DNA of 64,000 nt from Cyanobacteriota bacterium. Its GTDB lineage: Bacteria; Acidobacteriota; Vicinamibacteria; Vicinamibacterales; UBA2999. This document shows positions 17,237-25,894 of this stretch, piece after piece. The translations under genes were made by a program, and so were the position numbers. The stretch's first letter is position 1. Each line of letters opens with the position of its first letter. A model generated the notes under the pieces. That model made no database searches. It was not told the origin of the DNA and saw nothing but the letters and a program-made list of their open reading frames with translations. The DNA lies in NCBI GenBank assembly GCA_019752015.1, contig JAIEMQ010000002.1:62001-126000 (forward strand), written 5' to 3'.

Positions 17237-18435
17237 TGATCTTTTTGGCGGCGGTGCCGCTCGTCGCGCAGGACTGGCCGCAGATCCTCGGACCGAATCG
17301 CAACGGCATCTACACCGGCCCCGAGATCGTTGCATCGTTTCCGCGCAGCGGCCCGGCGTCACTGTGGCAGCGCGAGGCCGGCGCCGGATTCGCCGGTCCC
17401 GCGGTCGTGGGCGATCGGCTGGTCCTCTTCCATCGCGTCAACAACCGCGAGACCGTCGAAGCAATGGACGCGAATACCGGCAAGACGATCTGGACGTTCG
17501 ACTACCCCACTTCCTATCGCGACGATTTCGGCTTCGATGAAGGACCGCGCGCCGTGCCGGTGATCGCCGGCGGCCGCGTCTTCACGCACGGCGCCGACGG
17601 CTGGCTGCACGGCATTGATTTCAAGACCGGCAAGATGCTGTGGAGCAGCGACACGCGCAAGGTCTTCGATGCACCGAAAGGTTATTTCGGCGTGGCGTCA
17701 TCGCCGGTCGTCGACCGCGATCGCGTGCTCGTGAACGTCGGCGGCCGCAAGGGCGGTATCGTTGCCTTTGATGCCGCCAGCGGCAAGACGATCTGGACCG
17801 CGACATCCGATGAGCCAGGCTACTCCGCGCCGGTGATTGCGGACATCAACGGCCAGCACACCGGCGTGTTCTTCACGCGCACCGGTCTCGTGGCCGTCGA
17901 TCCGGCCAGCGGCAAGGTCCTCTATCAACATCGCTGGCGCGCGCGGATGGCGGCGTCGGTCAACGCGGCGACGCCGATCGTCATCGGCGATCGTATTTTT
18001 CTCTCGGCGCAGTACGGCACCGGCGCCGTGTTGCTGCACGTGGCCAACAACGCCGTCAAGCCGATCTGGTCCGGCGACGAGTCGATGTCCAATCACTACT
18101 CGACGAGCGTGTTGAAGGACGGCTACCTGTACGGCTTCGACGGCCGCCAGGAGTTCGGACAAACATTGCGCTGCGTGGAGCTCGCCACCGGCAAGGTGAT
18201 GTGGAACGTCGACGGCTTCGGCGCCGGCACGCTGTTGATTGCGGGCGAGACGCTCGTCATCATGCGCGAGTCGGGTGAACTGGCGCTCGCGCCGGCATCA
18301 CCAAAAGCATTCCGATTCAACGCACGCGCGCAGTTGATTAAAGGCGTGGTGCGCGCCTATCCTGCACTCGCCAACGGCCACTACTACGTCCGCAACGAAC
18401 GGCAATTGGCCGCGTTCGATCTGACGAGGCGATAA
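17170..18435 (+). CDS. Secreted PQQ-like (BamB-type) beta-propeller protein
   Basis: 421 residues. A hydrophobic leader (LRTFVLIFLAAVPLVAQ) ends near residue 34. The body has repeated propeller blades with the PQQ-repeat tail pattern (GKTIWTFDYP, GKMLWSSDTRK, SGKTIWTATSDEP, GKVLYQHRW, GKVMWNVDGF). No quinoprotein catalytic residues are visible, so a binding or scaffold role is more likely. The start is uncertain because part of the leader is coded by a CTTCGTAC repeat forming one arm of a hairpin. Followed after three bases by another propeller gene. Confidence 0.85.
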   Translation: MPGPLSSTCLLNKYSSYLRTFVLIFLAAVPLVAQDWPQILGPNRNGIYTGPEIVASFPRSGPASLWQREAGAGFAGPAVVGDRLVLFHRVNNRETVEAMDANTGKTIWTFDYPTSYRDDFGFDEGPRAVPVIAGGRVFTHGADGWLHGIDFKTGKMLWSSDTRKVFDAPKGYFGVASSPVVDRDRVLVNVGGRKGGIVAFDAASGKTIWTATSDEPGYSAPVIADINGQHTGVFFTRTGLVAVDPASGKVLYQHRWRARMAASVNAATPIVIGDRIFLSAQYGTGAVLLHVANNAVKPIWSGDESMSNHYSTSVLKDGYLYGFDGRQEFGQTLRCVELATGKVMWNVDGFGAGTLLIAGETLVIMRESGELALAPASPKAFRFNARAQLIKGVVRAYPALANGHYYVRNERQLAAFDLTRR

Positions 18436-18438
18436 ACG

Positions 18439-19563
18439 ATGCGTTTGATGATCCGGCTCATTACGATCGCGCTCGCCGCCAGAATTCTTGCGCCGGCAAT
18501 GGGCGCGCAGACTGCCGTCGCCGTCGTCGACGGACCAATCGGTCCAAGTCCGTACGACGTCGTGCGCGGATGGCACAAACCGTTTGCGGCGCCGGGCTTT
18601 GCGTTCGGCGGCAACTCGGGTGTCTTCGCCGAGTCGCCCGATCGCATTTTTGTGGCGCAGCGGGGTGAGTTCAGGCTGCCGGCACCCGTGCCGCCGGAGT
18701 ACGGCGGCTTCGCGGGATCCGTGAAGATGAACGTGCTGACCCTGGCCGATCGCCGCGTCTGGCACAACTGCCTCTACACACTCGATCGCAACGGCATGGT
18801 AAAAGAGCGCTGGACGCAGTGGGATCATCTCTGCGAAGGCTCCACCGGCCCGGGCCCGCACCGCCTCCGCATCAGCCCGTACGATCCGGAACACCGCGTG
18901 TGGGTGATCAACGAAACGTTCAACACCATCTATGTGTTCTCGAACGACGGCAAGCGCCTGCTGAAGACGCTCGGCGAAAAGAACGTTGCCGGCGCCGATC
19001 GCGCGCACTTCGCAAAGCCACAGGACGTGGCGTTTCTCCCTGACGGCCGCATCCTGATCGCCGACGGCCTCGACAATCACCGCGTCATCATTCTCGACAA
19101 GGCGATGAACTATCTCGGCGAGTTCGGCGGCAACGGCAAGGGACCGGGACAGTTCAGCGGCGTGCACGCGGTCGCCGCCGGCCCGAACGGATTGATCTTC
19201 GCGCTCGACCGATCCGGCGGACGCATCAACGTTTTCAAGACGACAGCGGATCCCGCGAAGGTGGATTACGTGGATGCGTTCACGGGTTTCTCGCTGCCGC
19301 TCGATCTGATCGTCAACGACGACAGCCTGTGGATGACCGACCTCAAGCCGCTGCGATTCGTGAAGCTCGATTTCAAGGGCAACCGGCTTTACACCTGGAT
19401 GGTGCCGCCGGATCTGCCGGACGGCTTCCTCGAGGTCCACACGTTCTCGGTCGATTCAGAGGGAAATCTGTACGGCGGGGACAATCAGTACGGACGCACG
19501 CAGAAGTTCGTGCCGAAGAAGGGCGCGGACCCGAAACTGCTGATCCGCGCTCCCTGGCGGTAG
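18439..19563 (+). CDS. Secreted NHL-repeat (six-bladed) propeller protein
   Basis: 374 residues with a signal peptide 1-23. NHL blades are seen at DVAFLPDGRILIADGLDNHRV, AVAAGPNGLIFALDRSGGRI and TFSVDSEGNLYGGDN. The arrangement resembles the peptidyl-hydroxyglycine amidating-lyase fold, common in acidobacterial secreted proteins, but I cannot confirm catalytic residues. Three bases after the PQQ-propeller gene, so the two are cotranscribed. Confidence 0.85.
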   Translation: MRLMIRLITIALAARILAPAMGAQTAVAVVDGPIGPSPYDVVRGWHKPFAAPGFAFGGNSGVFAESPDRIFVAQRGEFRLPAPVPPEYGGFAGSVKMNVLTLADRRVWHNCLYTLDRNGMVKERWTQWDHLCEGSTGPGPHRLRISPYDPEHRVWVINETFNTIYVFSNDGKRLLKTLGEKNVAGADRAHFAKPQDVAFLPDGRILIADGLDNHRVIILDKAMNYLGEFGGNGKGPGQFSGVHAVAAGPNGLIFALDRSGGRINVFKTTADPAKVDYVDAFTGFSLPLDLIVNDDSLWMTDLKPLRFVKLDFKGNRLYTWMVPPDLPDGFLEVHTFSVDSEGNLYGGDNQYGRTQKFVPKKGADPKLLIRAPWR

Positions 19564-19590
19564 CTCCGGCTGAAGCCGGGGCCTACCTAA
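19564..19590. repeat. CCGGCT-AGCCGG palindromic repeat
   Basis: CTCCGGCTGAAGCCGGGGCC, a short palindrome between two convergent genes. It could terminate or stabilise both transcripts. Confidence 0.5.
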
Positions 19591-20569
19591 CATTTACAAC
19601 GACGTCTTTGTAGGTGTTGAGCGCGCCATCCGATGCCATGCAGCGGATCGTGTACTGCCCCGGATCCTTGAACGTCACGTTGACCTGATACTTGCCGTCG
19701 GCGGGGACCGCCGGCGCCATCCACCGCGGCGCCCACGGCGAGTTCGCGCCCGCGCGCGTGTCTTCCCACACCTTGGCCTGGCGCGGCGTGAACTCGACGC
19801 GGCCCGCGCCGCGATACACGAAACACGAATGACGCAGCCCGGTCTGGCTGCCGACGGTGATCGCCGACGGCGGACGCTGCGCGGCCGGATCGAACGTCAT
19901 GGTGCCGCGCGCCGCCGGCGCAGGGGGCGTGGTGTTGGTCGCGCGCGCGCGAGCCGCGGCCGCACGCTCGGCCTCGCGCGAATCCGGACCAAAGCGCGGA
20001 CGCGGCACGCCGTCATCCTTCGCAACGGCGATCAGCGTCAACGGCTGCCCAATCTGCGCGCGGCGCTCGCCGGTATCGATGGTGATCTCCGGAGCAACGT
20101 TGGCGCGAATCGCGGGACTGCTGACGCCGGCGCCAAGCGCGCCCTGCTCCGACGCCTGGACGATGTTGTCGACGAGCGAGTCTTCGCGCAACGACGCAAA
20201 AGCCTTCTCCGTCTTACCCTTCGTCGTCAGCGTCCAGACCAGCTCCTTCCTGCCCCAGTCGGCGGGGACGCGCACCTTGAAGACGAAGCGGTTGCGGCGC
20301 GGCTGGAAGTGCGTCGGCTGTCCCTGATCGGGCACGCCGGGCGAAATGTTGTTGTCGGGCCCGATCGGCACGTCAACTTCTTCCTCCCAGTTGCGGTTCA
20401 TGTAGCCGAACATCATGTTGAACGACCCATCGTCGTTCCGTTCCCAGCCTTCGAAGGCCGGTGAGACGTTCTGCCCGCGCGAGTAGGAGAGCATCTGGGT
20501 GCTCGCGGTCTGATACGCGAGCGTGAACGTCAAAAGAAAAAAGGAAAAAGGAAAAACAACTCGATGCAT
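19583..20569 (-). CDS. Secreted protein of unknown function in a heme/copper cluster
   Basis: 328 residues with a signal peptide of about 22 from the ATG at 20569; a GTG at 20593 would extend it by eight residues. No enzyme motif is recognised. The body is beta-rich, with two Ig-like stretches (RNRFVFKVRVPADWGRKELVWTL and YQVNVTFKDPGQYTIRCMASDG) and a Pro/Ala/Arg-rich middle. Downstream of the cytochrome/monooxygenase-like gene and on the same strand, so probably part of that secreted system. The start region sits in an A/G-rich simple repeat. Confidence 0.7.
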   Translation of the reverse strand: MHRVVFPFSFFLLTFTLAYQTASTQMLSYSRGQNVSPAFEGWERNDDGSFNMMFGYMNRNWEEEVDVPIGPDNNISPGVPDQGQPTHFQPRRNRFVFKVRVPADWGRKELVWTLTTKGKTEKAFASLREDSLVDNIVQASEQGALGAGVSSPAIRANVAPEITIDTGERRAQIGQPLTLIAVAKDDGVPRPRFGPDSREAERAAAARARATNTTPPAPAARGTMTFDPAAQRPPSAITVGSQTGLRHSCFVYRGAGRVEFTPRQAKVWEDTRAGANSPWAPRWMAPAVPADGKYQVNVTFKDPGQYTIRCMASDGALNTYKDVVVNVR

Positions 20570-20615
20570 TCTTTTCAGGCCCTTACTTTTCACCTTCTAC
20601 TTTTTTGTTTTCACT

Positions 20616-22091
20616 TTATTGCTGTTGTCCCGTGGGTTTGGCCGTCGTGGCCGGCGGCGGAGTGACGTTGCACAACGGGCAGCCGATGATCACGTCCGGG
20701 CGATTGGGTCCGAGCGCCTCGCGTCGTTTGGCCATCTCGTCCTGGAACTCCTGATCGGTCAGCGGCATGATCTGCCCGAGATCGATGAACATGTTCGCGA
20801 TCGATCGGTTGCCCGAGCCCTGCCAGTTGCGCGGATCGGGAATGTTCTTGTTGTTCGGCGTGTTGTCCATGTAGCCGATGATGTGGAGGATGGTGCCGCG
20901 CGGCAGGATCGGCGCGTAGTTGTCCTCGTATTCGTACTGGCGCACCCAGTTGTGATCGTAGCCGGCGCAGGTCAGCGTCTGGATGTTGTAGCCCCAGATC
21001 GCTTCGAGGCACATGCGCTGTCCCGGCGCGTGCAGATGCGGCTCGAAGGTCACGACTTTCGCCGGCTGCGACAGCACTTCATACGCGTGCAGCTGCTGGT
21101 TCGCCTCGTTCGGCTTGATGTCGATGTCGAGCGCGTTGGCGAGGTTGTGCAGCGAGGTCTGCTTCTTCGGCTTGTAGCCGGCCGGATGGAAACGGAAACC
21201 GAACAACAGCTTGGACTTCACCTCCGAGCCGCCGGAGTGCAGGTGCGCCGACTGATAGACGATGCTCGAGCCCGCCTTCAGGAGGCGGCCGGCATTCTCG
21301 TCGAACACGTCGGCGTTGCGGCCCACTTCGTGAACGGGCCACCCCACCGCGCCCTGGGTCACCGACGCGTCGAGCGGATCGCCGCTCTCGTCGACAGGCG
21401 CCGTCGCCCAAATCAAGTGGTGCCACACGTAGCGCTGACCCACGGTCTGGCGCCCCGACTCGTTGCTGAAGTTGTTGACTTCGCGAATCTCGACCGACTT
21501 CACGTAGCGGTCTTCCTTGATCGGCAGCAGCGTCGGCGGGAACTCGCCCCACCAGTCCGGCGCGTTCGCCTTCACGGTGATCTCCGGGCTCTCGACGATC
21601 AGATCCGGCTCGCCGGCGTGCCACGCGGCGCCGTCCTGGAACACGCGCGGCGCAGGCGCATCGGCGGGATTGCCGCGCGGCGCGCCGGTGTCGGCCCACC
21701 TCGCGATCTTCGCGACCTCTTCATCGCTCAGCGACGGATCGTTCTTGTAGTGCTGAATGCCGATGTTCTTCTCGATGTACCAGGGCGGCATGGCGCCGGC
21801 CTTGTCGCGGATCGCGGTGCGCGCCTTCATCGAGCGCGCCCACGGTCTCGCCTCCTCATACGTCAGGAGCGACATCGGGGCCACCTGACCCGGACGATGG
21901 CAGTTCTGGCAGCTGCGCTGCAGGATCGGCAGGATGTCCTTGTGGAAGGTCACCTCGGGTTGCGCGGCCGCCGGCGCCGCCGCCTGCTTGTCCGCCGTAG
22001 CGCCTGGCGCGGAGGTGGACGCGGTCACCGCCGAACCGAATACCGCCACGGACGCAAGCAACGCCAGCGCGAAGTAATTACGAACTGCCAT
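20616..22091 (-). CDS. Secreted c-type cytochrome fused to a PHM-like copper monooxygenase fold
   Basis: 491 residues. Signal peptide ~1-24, one c-type heme site SCQNCH near residue 60, then a region like the copper type-II ascorbate-dependent monooxygenases (peptidylglycine hydroxylating). Candidate copper ligands are visible: HH in YVWHHLIW, HLH in SAHLHSGGS, and HLH in EPHLHAPGQRM. It may oxidise a small substrate in the periplasm with electrons from the heme domain. A good ribosome site AAGGAG lies before the ATG. The ligand assignment is by motif only. Confidence 0.8.
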   Translation of the reverse strand: MAVRNYFALALLASVAVFGSAVTASTSAPGATADKQAAAPAAAQPEVTFHKDILPILQRSCQNCHRPGQVAPMSLLTYEEARPWARSMKARTAIRDKAGAMPPWYIEKNIGIQHYKNDPSLSDEEVAKIARWADTGAPRGNPADAPAPRVFQDGAAWHAGEPDLIVESPEITVKANAPDWWGEFPPTLLPIKEDRYVKSVEIREVNNFSNESGRQTVGQRYVWHHLIWATAPVDESGDPLDASVTQGAVGWPVHEVGRNADVFDENAGRLLKAGSSIVYQSAHLHSGGSEVKSKLLFGFRFHPAGYKPKKQTSLHNLANALDIDIKPNEANQQLHAYEVLSQPAKVVTFEPHLHAPGQRMCLEAIWGYNIQTLTCAGYDHNWVRQYEYEDNYAPILPRGTILHIIGYMDNTPNNKNIPDPRNWQGSGNRSIANMFIDLGQIMPLTDQEFQDEMAKRREALGPNRPDVIIGCPLCNVTPPPATTAKPTGQQQ

Positions 22092-22123
22092 GAATATCTC
22101 CTTGTAGCCGTCTATTTTACCCT

Positions 22124-23536
22124 TTACGGCCTGAGCAGCGCCGTTGCGTTCCGCTTCGGAACCTGCCCTACTGGTATACGAGCAACTTCCTTCAAAGTTG
22201 CAGTGTTCACGACACTTACGGCGTTATCCCCGGCCGCAGCCACGTAGGCGAACGTGCCGTCCGGCGTCAGCGTGACCCACTCGGGATGCTGGCCGACGTG
22301 CACATGGCCCACGGGTTTGAGGTCGGGCAACGAATAGGCATACATCGTGCTGTAGACCTTGCTCGTCGCCAGCAGCAGCTTGCCGTCAGGCGTGATCGCG
22401 AAGCCGTGCATCGGCGCGGCCTGCAGTCCTTCGGTGTGCTTGTGCTCGCCGGGAATCGCCGGCGTCTCGAAGCGCGAGACTTCCTTGCGCTGCTTGAAGT
22501 CGACGACCGCGATGCCGTGGTAATCGGAGAGTTGCACAAAGATTCGCGACGTCGATCCATCCGCGGCCTTCTCGAAGGCCATCGGCCGGATGCCGGCCGA
22601 CATCGGAATCTCGAACGCGATCTCTTCGGTCGCCTGATCGATCACCGTGATCATGCGGCCCGGGATCGATCCCGACACGACGTGCTTGCCGTCGGGCGTG
22701 ACGTAGACATTGTGGATCGCGCCCTTCACCGCGATCGACTTGGCGCGCGTCAGCGTGGCGGTGTCGATCACGTCGACGGCGCCCGGCGCCTGCGCAATGC
22801 CGGCGTAGACGCGCTTGCCGTCATTCGAGATCGCGATGTTGTTCGGCCGGCCGCTGAGCGGCACGCGGGCGATCACCGCGTAGGTCTGCGCGTCGACGGC
22901 GTCGACGGTGTGCATCGCCTCGTTGGTGAAATAGAGACGCGTGCCGTCGGGCGCCGAGGTGACACCGTGCGGCACTTCGATGTCGTTGATCACGCCGACC
23001 ACTTTGTTCGTCGCCGGATCGATCACGTGAATGTTGTCGCCCGCCGCATTCGTCTGGATGATCCGCGCAACGCGGGCGGTGCTCGCGTGCGGCGAGGCGA
23101 GCGTGGCGCCGTTCACCCACGCTTCGAGCACCTTCCAGTCCGGGTCGCTCTTCGTCGTCCAGTGCTGGCCGCCGCCGTGGAATACGTCGCCGCCCGCATC
23201 GCGCGACAGCGGGTGGCGCAGCAGCCGGCTCGCGCCCGGACTGCCGGGGACAACCAGGGCCTTCACGCCCTCGAAGTTCTTGCGCGTGTCTTCCTCCGAC
23301 CAGTTGGTCGCGCCTTCGGGGAGCCGCTGCAGGCGCAGCGTGGCGCTGCCCGCATGGCAGGTCACGCAGCGCGCGTGGCCTTCGCGTTTCTCCAGAAAGA
23401 GCGGCTGGACGCGGGCCTTGTAGTAGTCGTAATCCAGCGAGGGTGCGCCGGCGGGTGCAGCCGGCTGTTCTTTCTGAGCCGTCTGCGCCATCGGTGGCTG
23501 TTGTCCAAGCAGTGCAGCAAGAAGCAGTTCCAGCAT
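22124..23536 (-). CDS. Secreted cytochrome c with YVTN beta-propeller
   Basis: 470 residues. N-terminal leader, one heme-c motif CVTCH near residue 57, then seven YVTN-type blades (THVIDPATNKVVGVI-like, GKRVYAGIAQAPGAVDVIDTATL, GTFAYVAAAGDNAVSVVNTATLKEVARI). Same strand and 32 bp ahead of the heme/PHM-like gene, so the two likely form an operon. Function is probably electron transfer plus ligand binding at the cell surface; no catalytic residue is recognised in the propeller. Confidence 0.85.
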   Translation of the reverse strand: MLELLLAALLGQQPPMAQTAQKEQPAAPAGAPSLDYDYYKARVQPLFLEKREGHARCVTCHAGSATLRLQRLPEGATNWSEEDTRKNFEGVKALVVPGSPGASRLLRHPLSRDAGGDVFHGGGQHWTTKSDPDWKVLEAWVNGATLASPHASTARVARIIQTNAAGDNIHVIDPATNKVVGVINDIEVPHGVTSAPDGTRLYFTNEAMHTVDAVDAQTYAVIARVPLSGRPNNIAISNDGKRVYAGIAQAPGAVDVIDTATLTRAKSIAVKGAIHNVYVTPDGKHVVSGSIPGRMITVIDQATEEIAFEIPMSAGIRPMAFEKAADGSTSRIFVQLSDYHGIAVVDFKQRKEVSRFETPAIPGEHKHTEGLQAAPMHGFAITPDGKLLLATSKVYSTMYAYSLPDLKPVGHVHVGQHPEWVTLTPDGTFAYVAAAGDNAVSVVNTATLKEVARIPVGQVPKRNATALLRP

Positions 23537-23716
23537 AGGACCCTCCGTCCCGTCTCACGTCCCCACGAATATCCCGACCTTACCCCACGGGATTTTCATC
23601 GGGGATTCTACTGCCAGCGTTGCTTTTGCCGCACGCCGTGCGGCGACTGGGATACGATTACCGTTTTCCGGGCCCCCACCGCGCGGACGTTGCGACGCGG
23701 GGCCTAAGGCGGACCC

Positions 23717-24757
23717 GTGCATCCTGACCTCATCGAAGCAATCGCCTTCCACGAAGCCATCATCGCGGAAGGCGGCAAGGCCCTCGTCGGTTACGCGCAA
23801 CCCAAGATCCTGGCCAATCTCGTCCTGCTGTCGGAAATCCCGACAACCTACGACAAGAAGGAACAGCGCCAGGTCAACTCCGGCAACCTGCTGCTCCGCG
23901 GCGTGCCGGGCGTCGGCAAGACGTTCTTCGGCGTCATCCTGGCCGCGATCAGCGACGCCAAGTTCGCGCGCATCCAGGGACGCGCCGACCTGCAGCCGAC
24001 CGAAGTCGTCGGCTTCCAGATGATCAATCCGGCGACCGGCGAGCTGACCACCGAGATCGGCCCGCTCGCCGAAGCGGAAGTGATCCTGCTGGACGAGATC
24101 AACCGCATCCCGCTGAAGTCGCAGAGCGCGTTCCTCGAAGGCCTGCAGGATCGCACCGTGACCGTCGGCAAGACGACCTACGAGCTGCCGGCGTTCAACT
24201 TCGCGATCGCGACGATGAATCCGGTCGAGCTCGGCCAGGGCACGTTCCCGCTGTCGGAAGCGGCAACGGATCGCTTCGCGATCATGGTGAACATCGGCTA
24301 CCTGCCGCCCGAAGAGGAGCGCAAGCTGGTGAACTTCGACTTCAAGCAGGTGCGCCTCGGCAACCTGATGAAGAAGGAGCGCATCATCCAGCTGCGCGCC
24401 GCCATCACCGAGCACGTGTTCCTGCACGAGCGCCTCGGCGATTACATCCAGCGCCTGGTCGCGAACACCCGGCCGTACAACCCCGATACCGACTGGCTGC
24501 GCCACTCGGCGTCGGAGCTGGTCGAGACCGGCGTCGATCTCGGCGCGTCGCCGCGCGCGATCATCGTGTGGGGCCGTCTCGCCAAGGTGTGGGCGCTGCT
24601 GGTGCGCCGCCGCGACGAGGTCTATCCGGAAGACATCCAGGATCTCGCGCCGTATGTGCTGAGCCATCGTCTCTGGCTCGGCCCTCACGCCGCGAGTCAC
24701 GGTCTGACGCCCGAGACCGTGATCAAGGACATCATCGACAAGACGCCGATTCCATGA
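23717..24757 (+). CDS. moxR: MoxR-type AAA+ ATPase
   Basis: 346 residues. Walker A GVPGVGKT near 62-70, Walker B ILLDEINR near 121-129, sensor 1 in IATMNPVE, and an Arg finger region in EAATDRFAI. MoxR ATPases act as chaperones that mature metal enzymes or envelope complexes together with vWA proteins. The GTG start at 23717 is preceded by AAGGCGG. First gene of a six-gene run (moxR, DUF58, unknown, vWA, unknown, vWA) on the plus strand. Confidence 0.93.
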   Translation: MHPDLIEAIAFHEAIIAEGGKALVGYAQPKILANLVLLSEIPTTYDKKEQRQVNSGNLLLRGVPGVGKTFFGVILAAISDAKFARIQGRADLQPTEVVGFQMINPATGELTTEIGPLAEAEVILLDEINRIPLKSQSAFLEGLQDRTVTVGKTTYELPAFNFAIATMNPVELGQGTFPLSEAATDRFAIMVNIGYLPPEEERKLVNFDFKQVRLGNLMKKERIIQLRAAITEHVFLHERLGDYIQRLVANTRPYNPDTDWLRHSASELVETGVDLGASPRAIIVWGRLAKVWALLVRRRDEVYPEDIQDLAPYVLSHRLWLGPHAASHGLTPETVIKDIIDKTPIP

Positions 24758-24783
24758 CCCTCGATCGCGTCCTTCGACTCGTA

Positions 24784-24806
24784 TGCGTCCGGCTGCGCCG
24801 GACGCA
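24784..24806. repeat. Perfect hairpin with 5-bp flanking duplication
   Basis: TGCGTCCGGC and GCCGGACGCA are perfect arms around a TGC loop. ACTCG is repeated directly on both sides, as if a small hairpin element had inserted into the common CCTTCGACTCGCTCAGG motif. Confidence 0.6.
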
Positions 24807-24827
24807 CACTCGCTCAGGATTGCTCAC

Positions 24828-25769
24828 GTGAGGACACGTGAGCAAGAGGTCGAGCCGCTCATCAACCTTTCGGAGATTACCGAGGTCGAGCTGCTGATTC
24901 TCAAGCGGATGCGGGAATTCACGATCGGCGAACACTCGAGCATGTTCCACGGCACGGGCTTCGACTTCGTCGGGCTGCGCGACTGGCAGGCGGGCGATCG
25001 CTTCGAGAACATCGACTGGCCGCAGTCGTCGCTGACCAACTTCAGCCCGATGGTGGTGCGCGAGTTCGAGCAGCCGACGACGTCGAGCGTGATCATGGTG
25101 GCGGATCGATCGGCGTCGACGCGCTGCGGCGCGACCGGCAAGTCGAACGATCGCGGCGCGCAGATCGCGACGCTGATCGCGCGCGCGATTGCCACCGTCG
25201 GCATGTCGGCGGTGTTCTTCCAGGATTCGATCGGCCTGATCACGTTCGGCGAAGGCTTTCACGAGCTCGGCGCCGTGCGGCCGCGCATCGGCAAGGGCCA
25301 GGTCATTCATTGCCTCGAGGCCTACCAGCAGGGCTTCGGCCTGCAGGACATCAAGAACATCGGCAGCCTCAGCGCGACGCTGACCGGCTTCTCTCGCAAG
25401 ACGGCGATGATGCCGGTGATCTCGGACTTCCTGTTCGATGAGGCGCCGGATTTCCTGACCGAGCTGCGGCAGGTCAACAACGTGCACGATGTGTTCATCA
25501 TGCTGGTCGATGCGTCGTTCGCGTTCGAGCTGCCGAAAGTCTCCGCGGGCTGGGTCGAGGTCTACGACGTCGAGACCGGCCGCACGCGCATGATGTCGCG
25601 CCGCGAGCTGTCGCGGCAGAGCGAGCGCGTCAAGGCGTGGCAGAACGAAATCGCGCGGCAGGCCAAGGACAACGATCTCGACGTCATCCGCCTGTCGCTG
25701 GATCAAGTGAAGTTTGATATCGCGCTGGTCGAATGGGTCGCGGAGAGACGGCTTCGCCGCAAGAAATGA
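24828..25769 (+). CDS. DUF58 protein of the MoxR system
   Basis: 313 residues from the GTG at 24828, which has AGGA eight bases upstream; an ATG at 24783 would add 15 residues coded by the hairpin element. The DUF58 core is clear (RDWQAGDRFENIDWPQSS), followed by a vWA-like fold with DRSAST. DUF58 proteins work with MoxR ATPases and vWA membrane proteins. The gene ends in Lys/Arg codons and then runs directly into a heptamer array. Confidence 0.87.
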   Translation: MRTREQEVEPLINLSEITEVELLILKRMREFTIGEHSSMFHGTGFDFVGLRDWQAGDRFENIDWPQSSLTNFSPMVVREFEQPTTSSVIMVADRSASTRCGATGKSNDRGAQIATLIARAIATVGMSAVFFQDSIGLITFGEGFHELGAVRPRIGKGQVIHCLEAYQQGFGLQDIKNIGSLSATLTGFSRKTAMMPVISDFLFDEAPDFLTELRQVNNVHDVFIMLVDASFAFELPKVSAGWVEVYDVETGRTRMMSRRELSRQSERVKAWQNEIARQAKDNDLDVIRLSLDQVKFDIALVEWVAERRLRRKK

Positions 25770-25887
25770 CGAAAAACGAAGAACGAAGAACGAAAAACGA
25801 AGAACGAAAAACGAAGAACGAAAAACGAAGAACGAAGAACGAAGAACGAAAAACGAAAAACGAAAAACGAAGAACGAAAAACGAAAA
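25769..25887. repeat. Seventeen tandem heptamers ACGAARA
   Basis: Seventeen uninterrupted copies that differ only at the sixth base (A or G). The array begins on the last base of the DUF58 stop codon and ends eight bases before the ATG of the next gene. Confidence 0.95.
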
Positions 25888-25894
25888 ACAGACG

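Noticed and set aside
25769..25887. CRISPR array
   Set aside because: Units are contiguous heptamers with no spacers. None of the arrays in the window has repeat-spacer structure, and no cas gene is present.
25733..25894. In-frame extension of the 25895 gene through the ACGAARA array (TKNEERR repeats)
   Set aside because: It reads the tandem array as Lys/Glu/Arg repeats and would put 54 charged residues ahead of a clean signal peptide.
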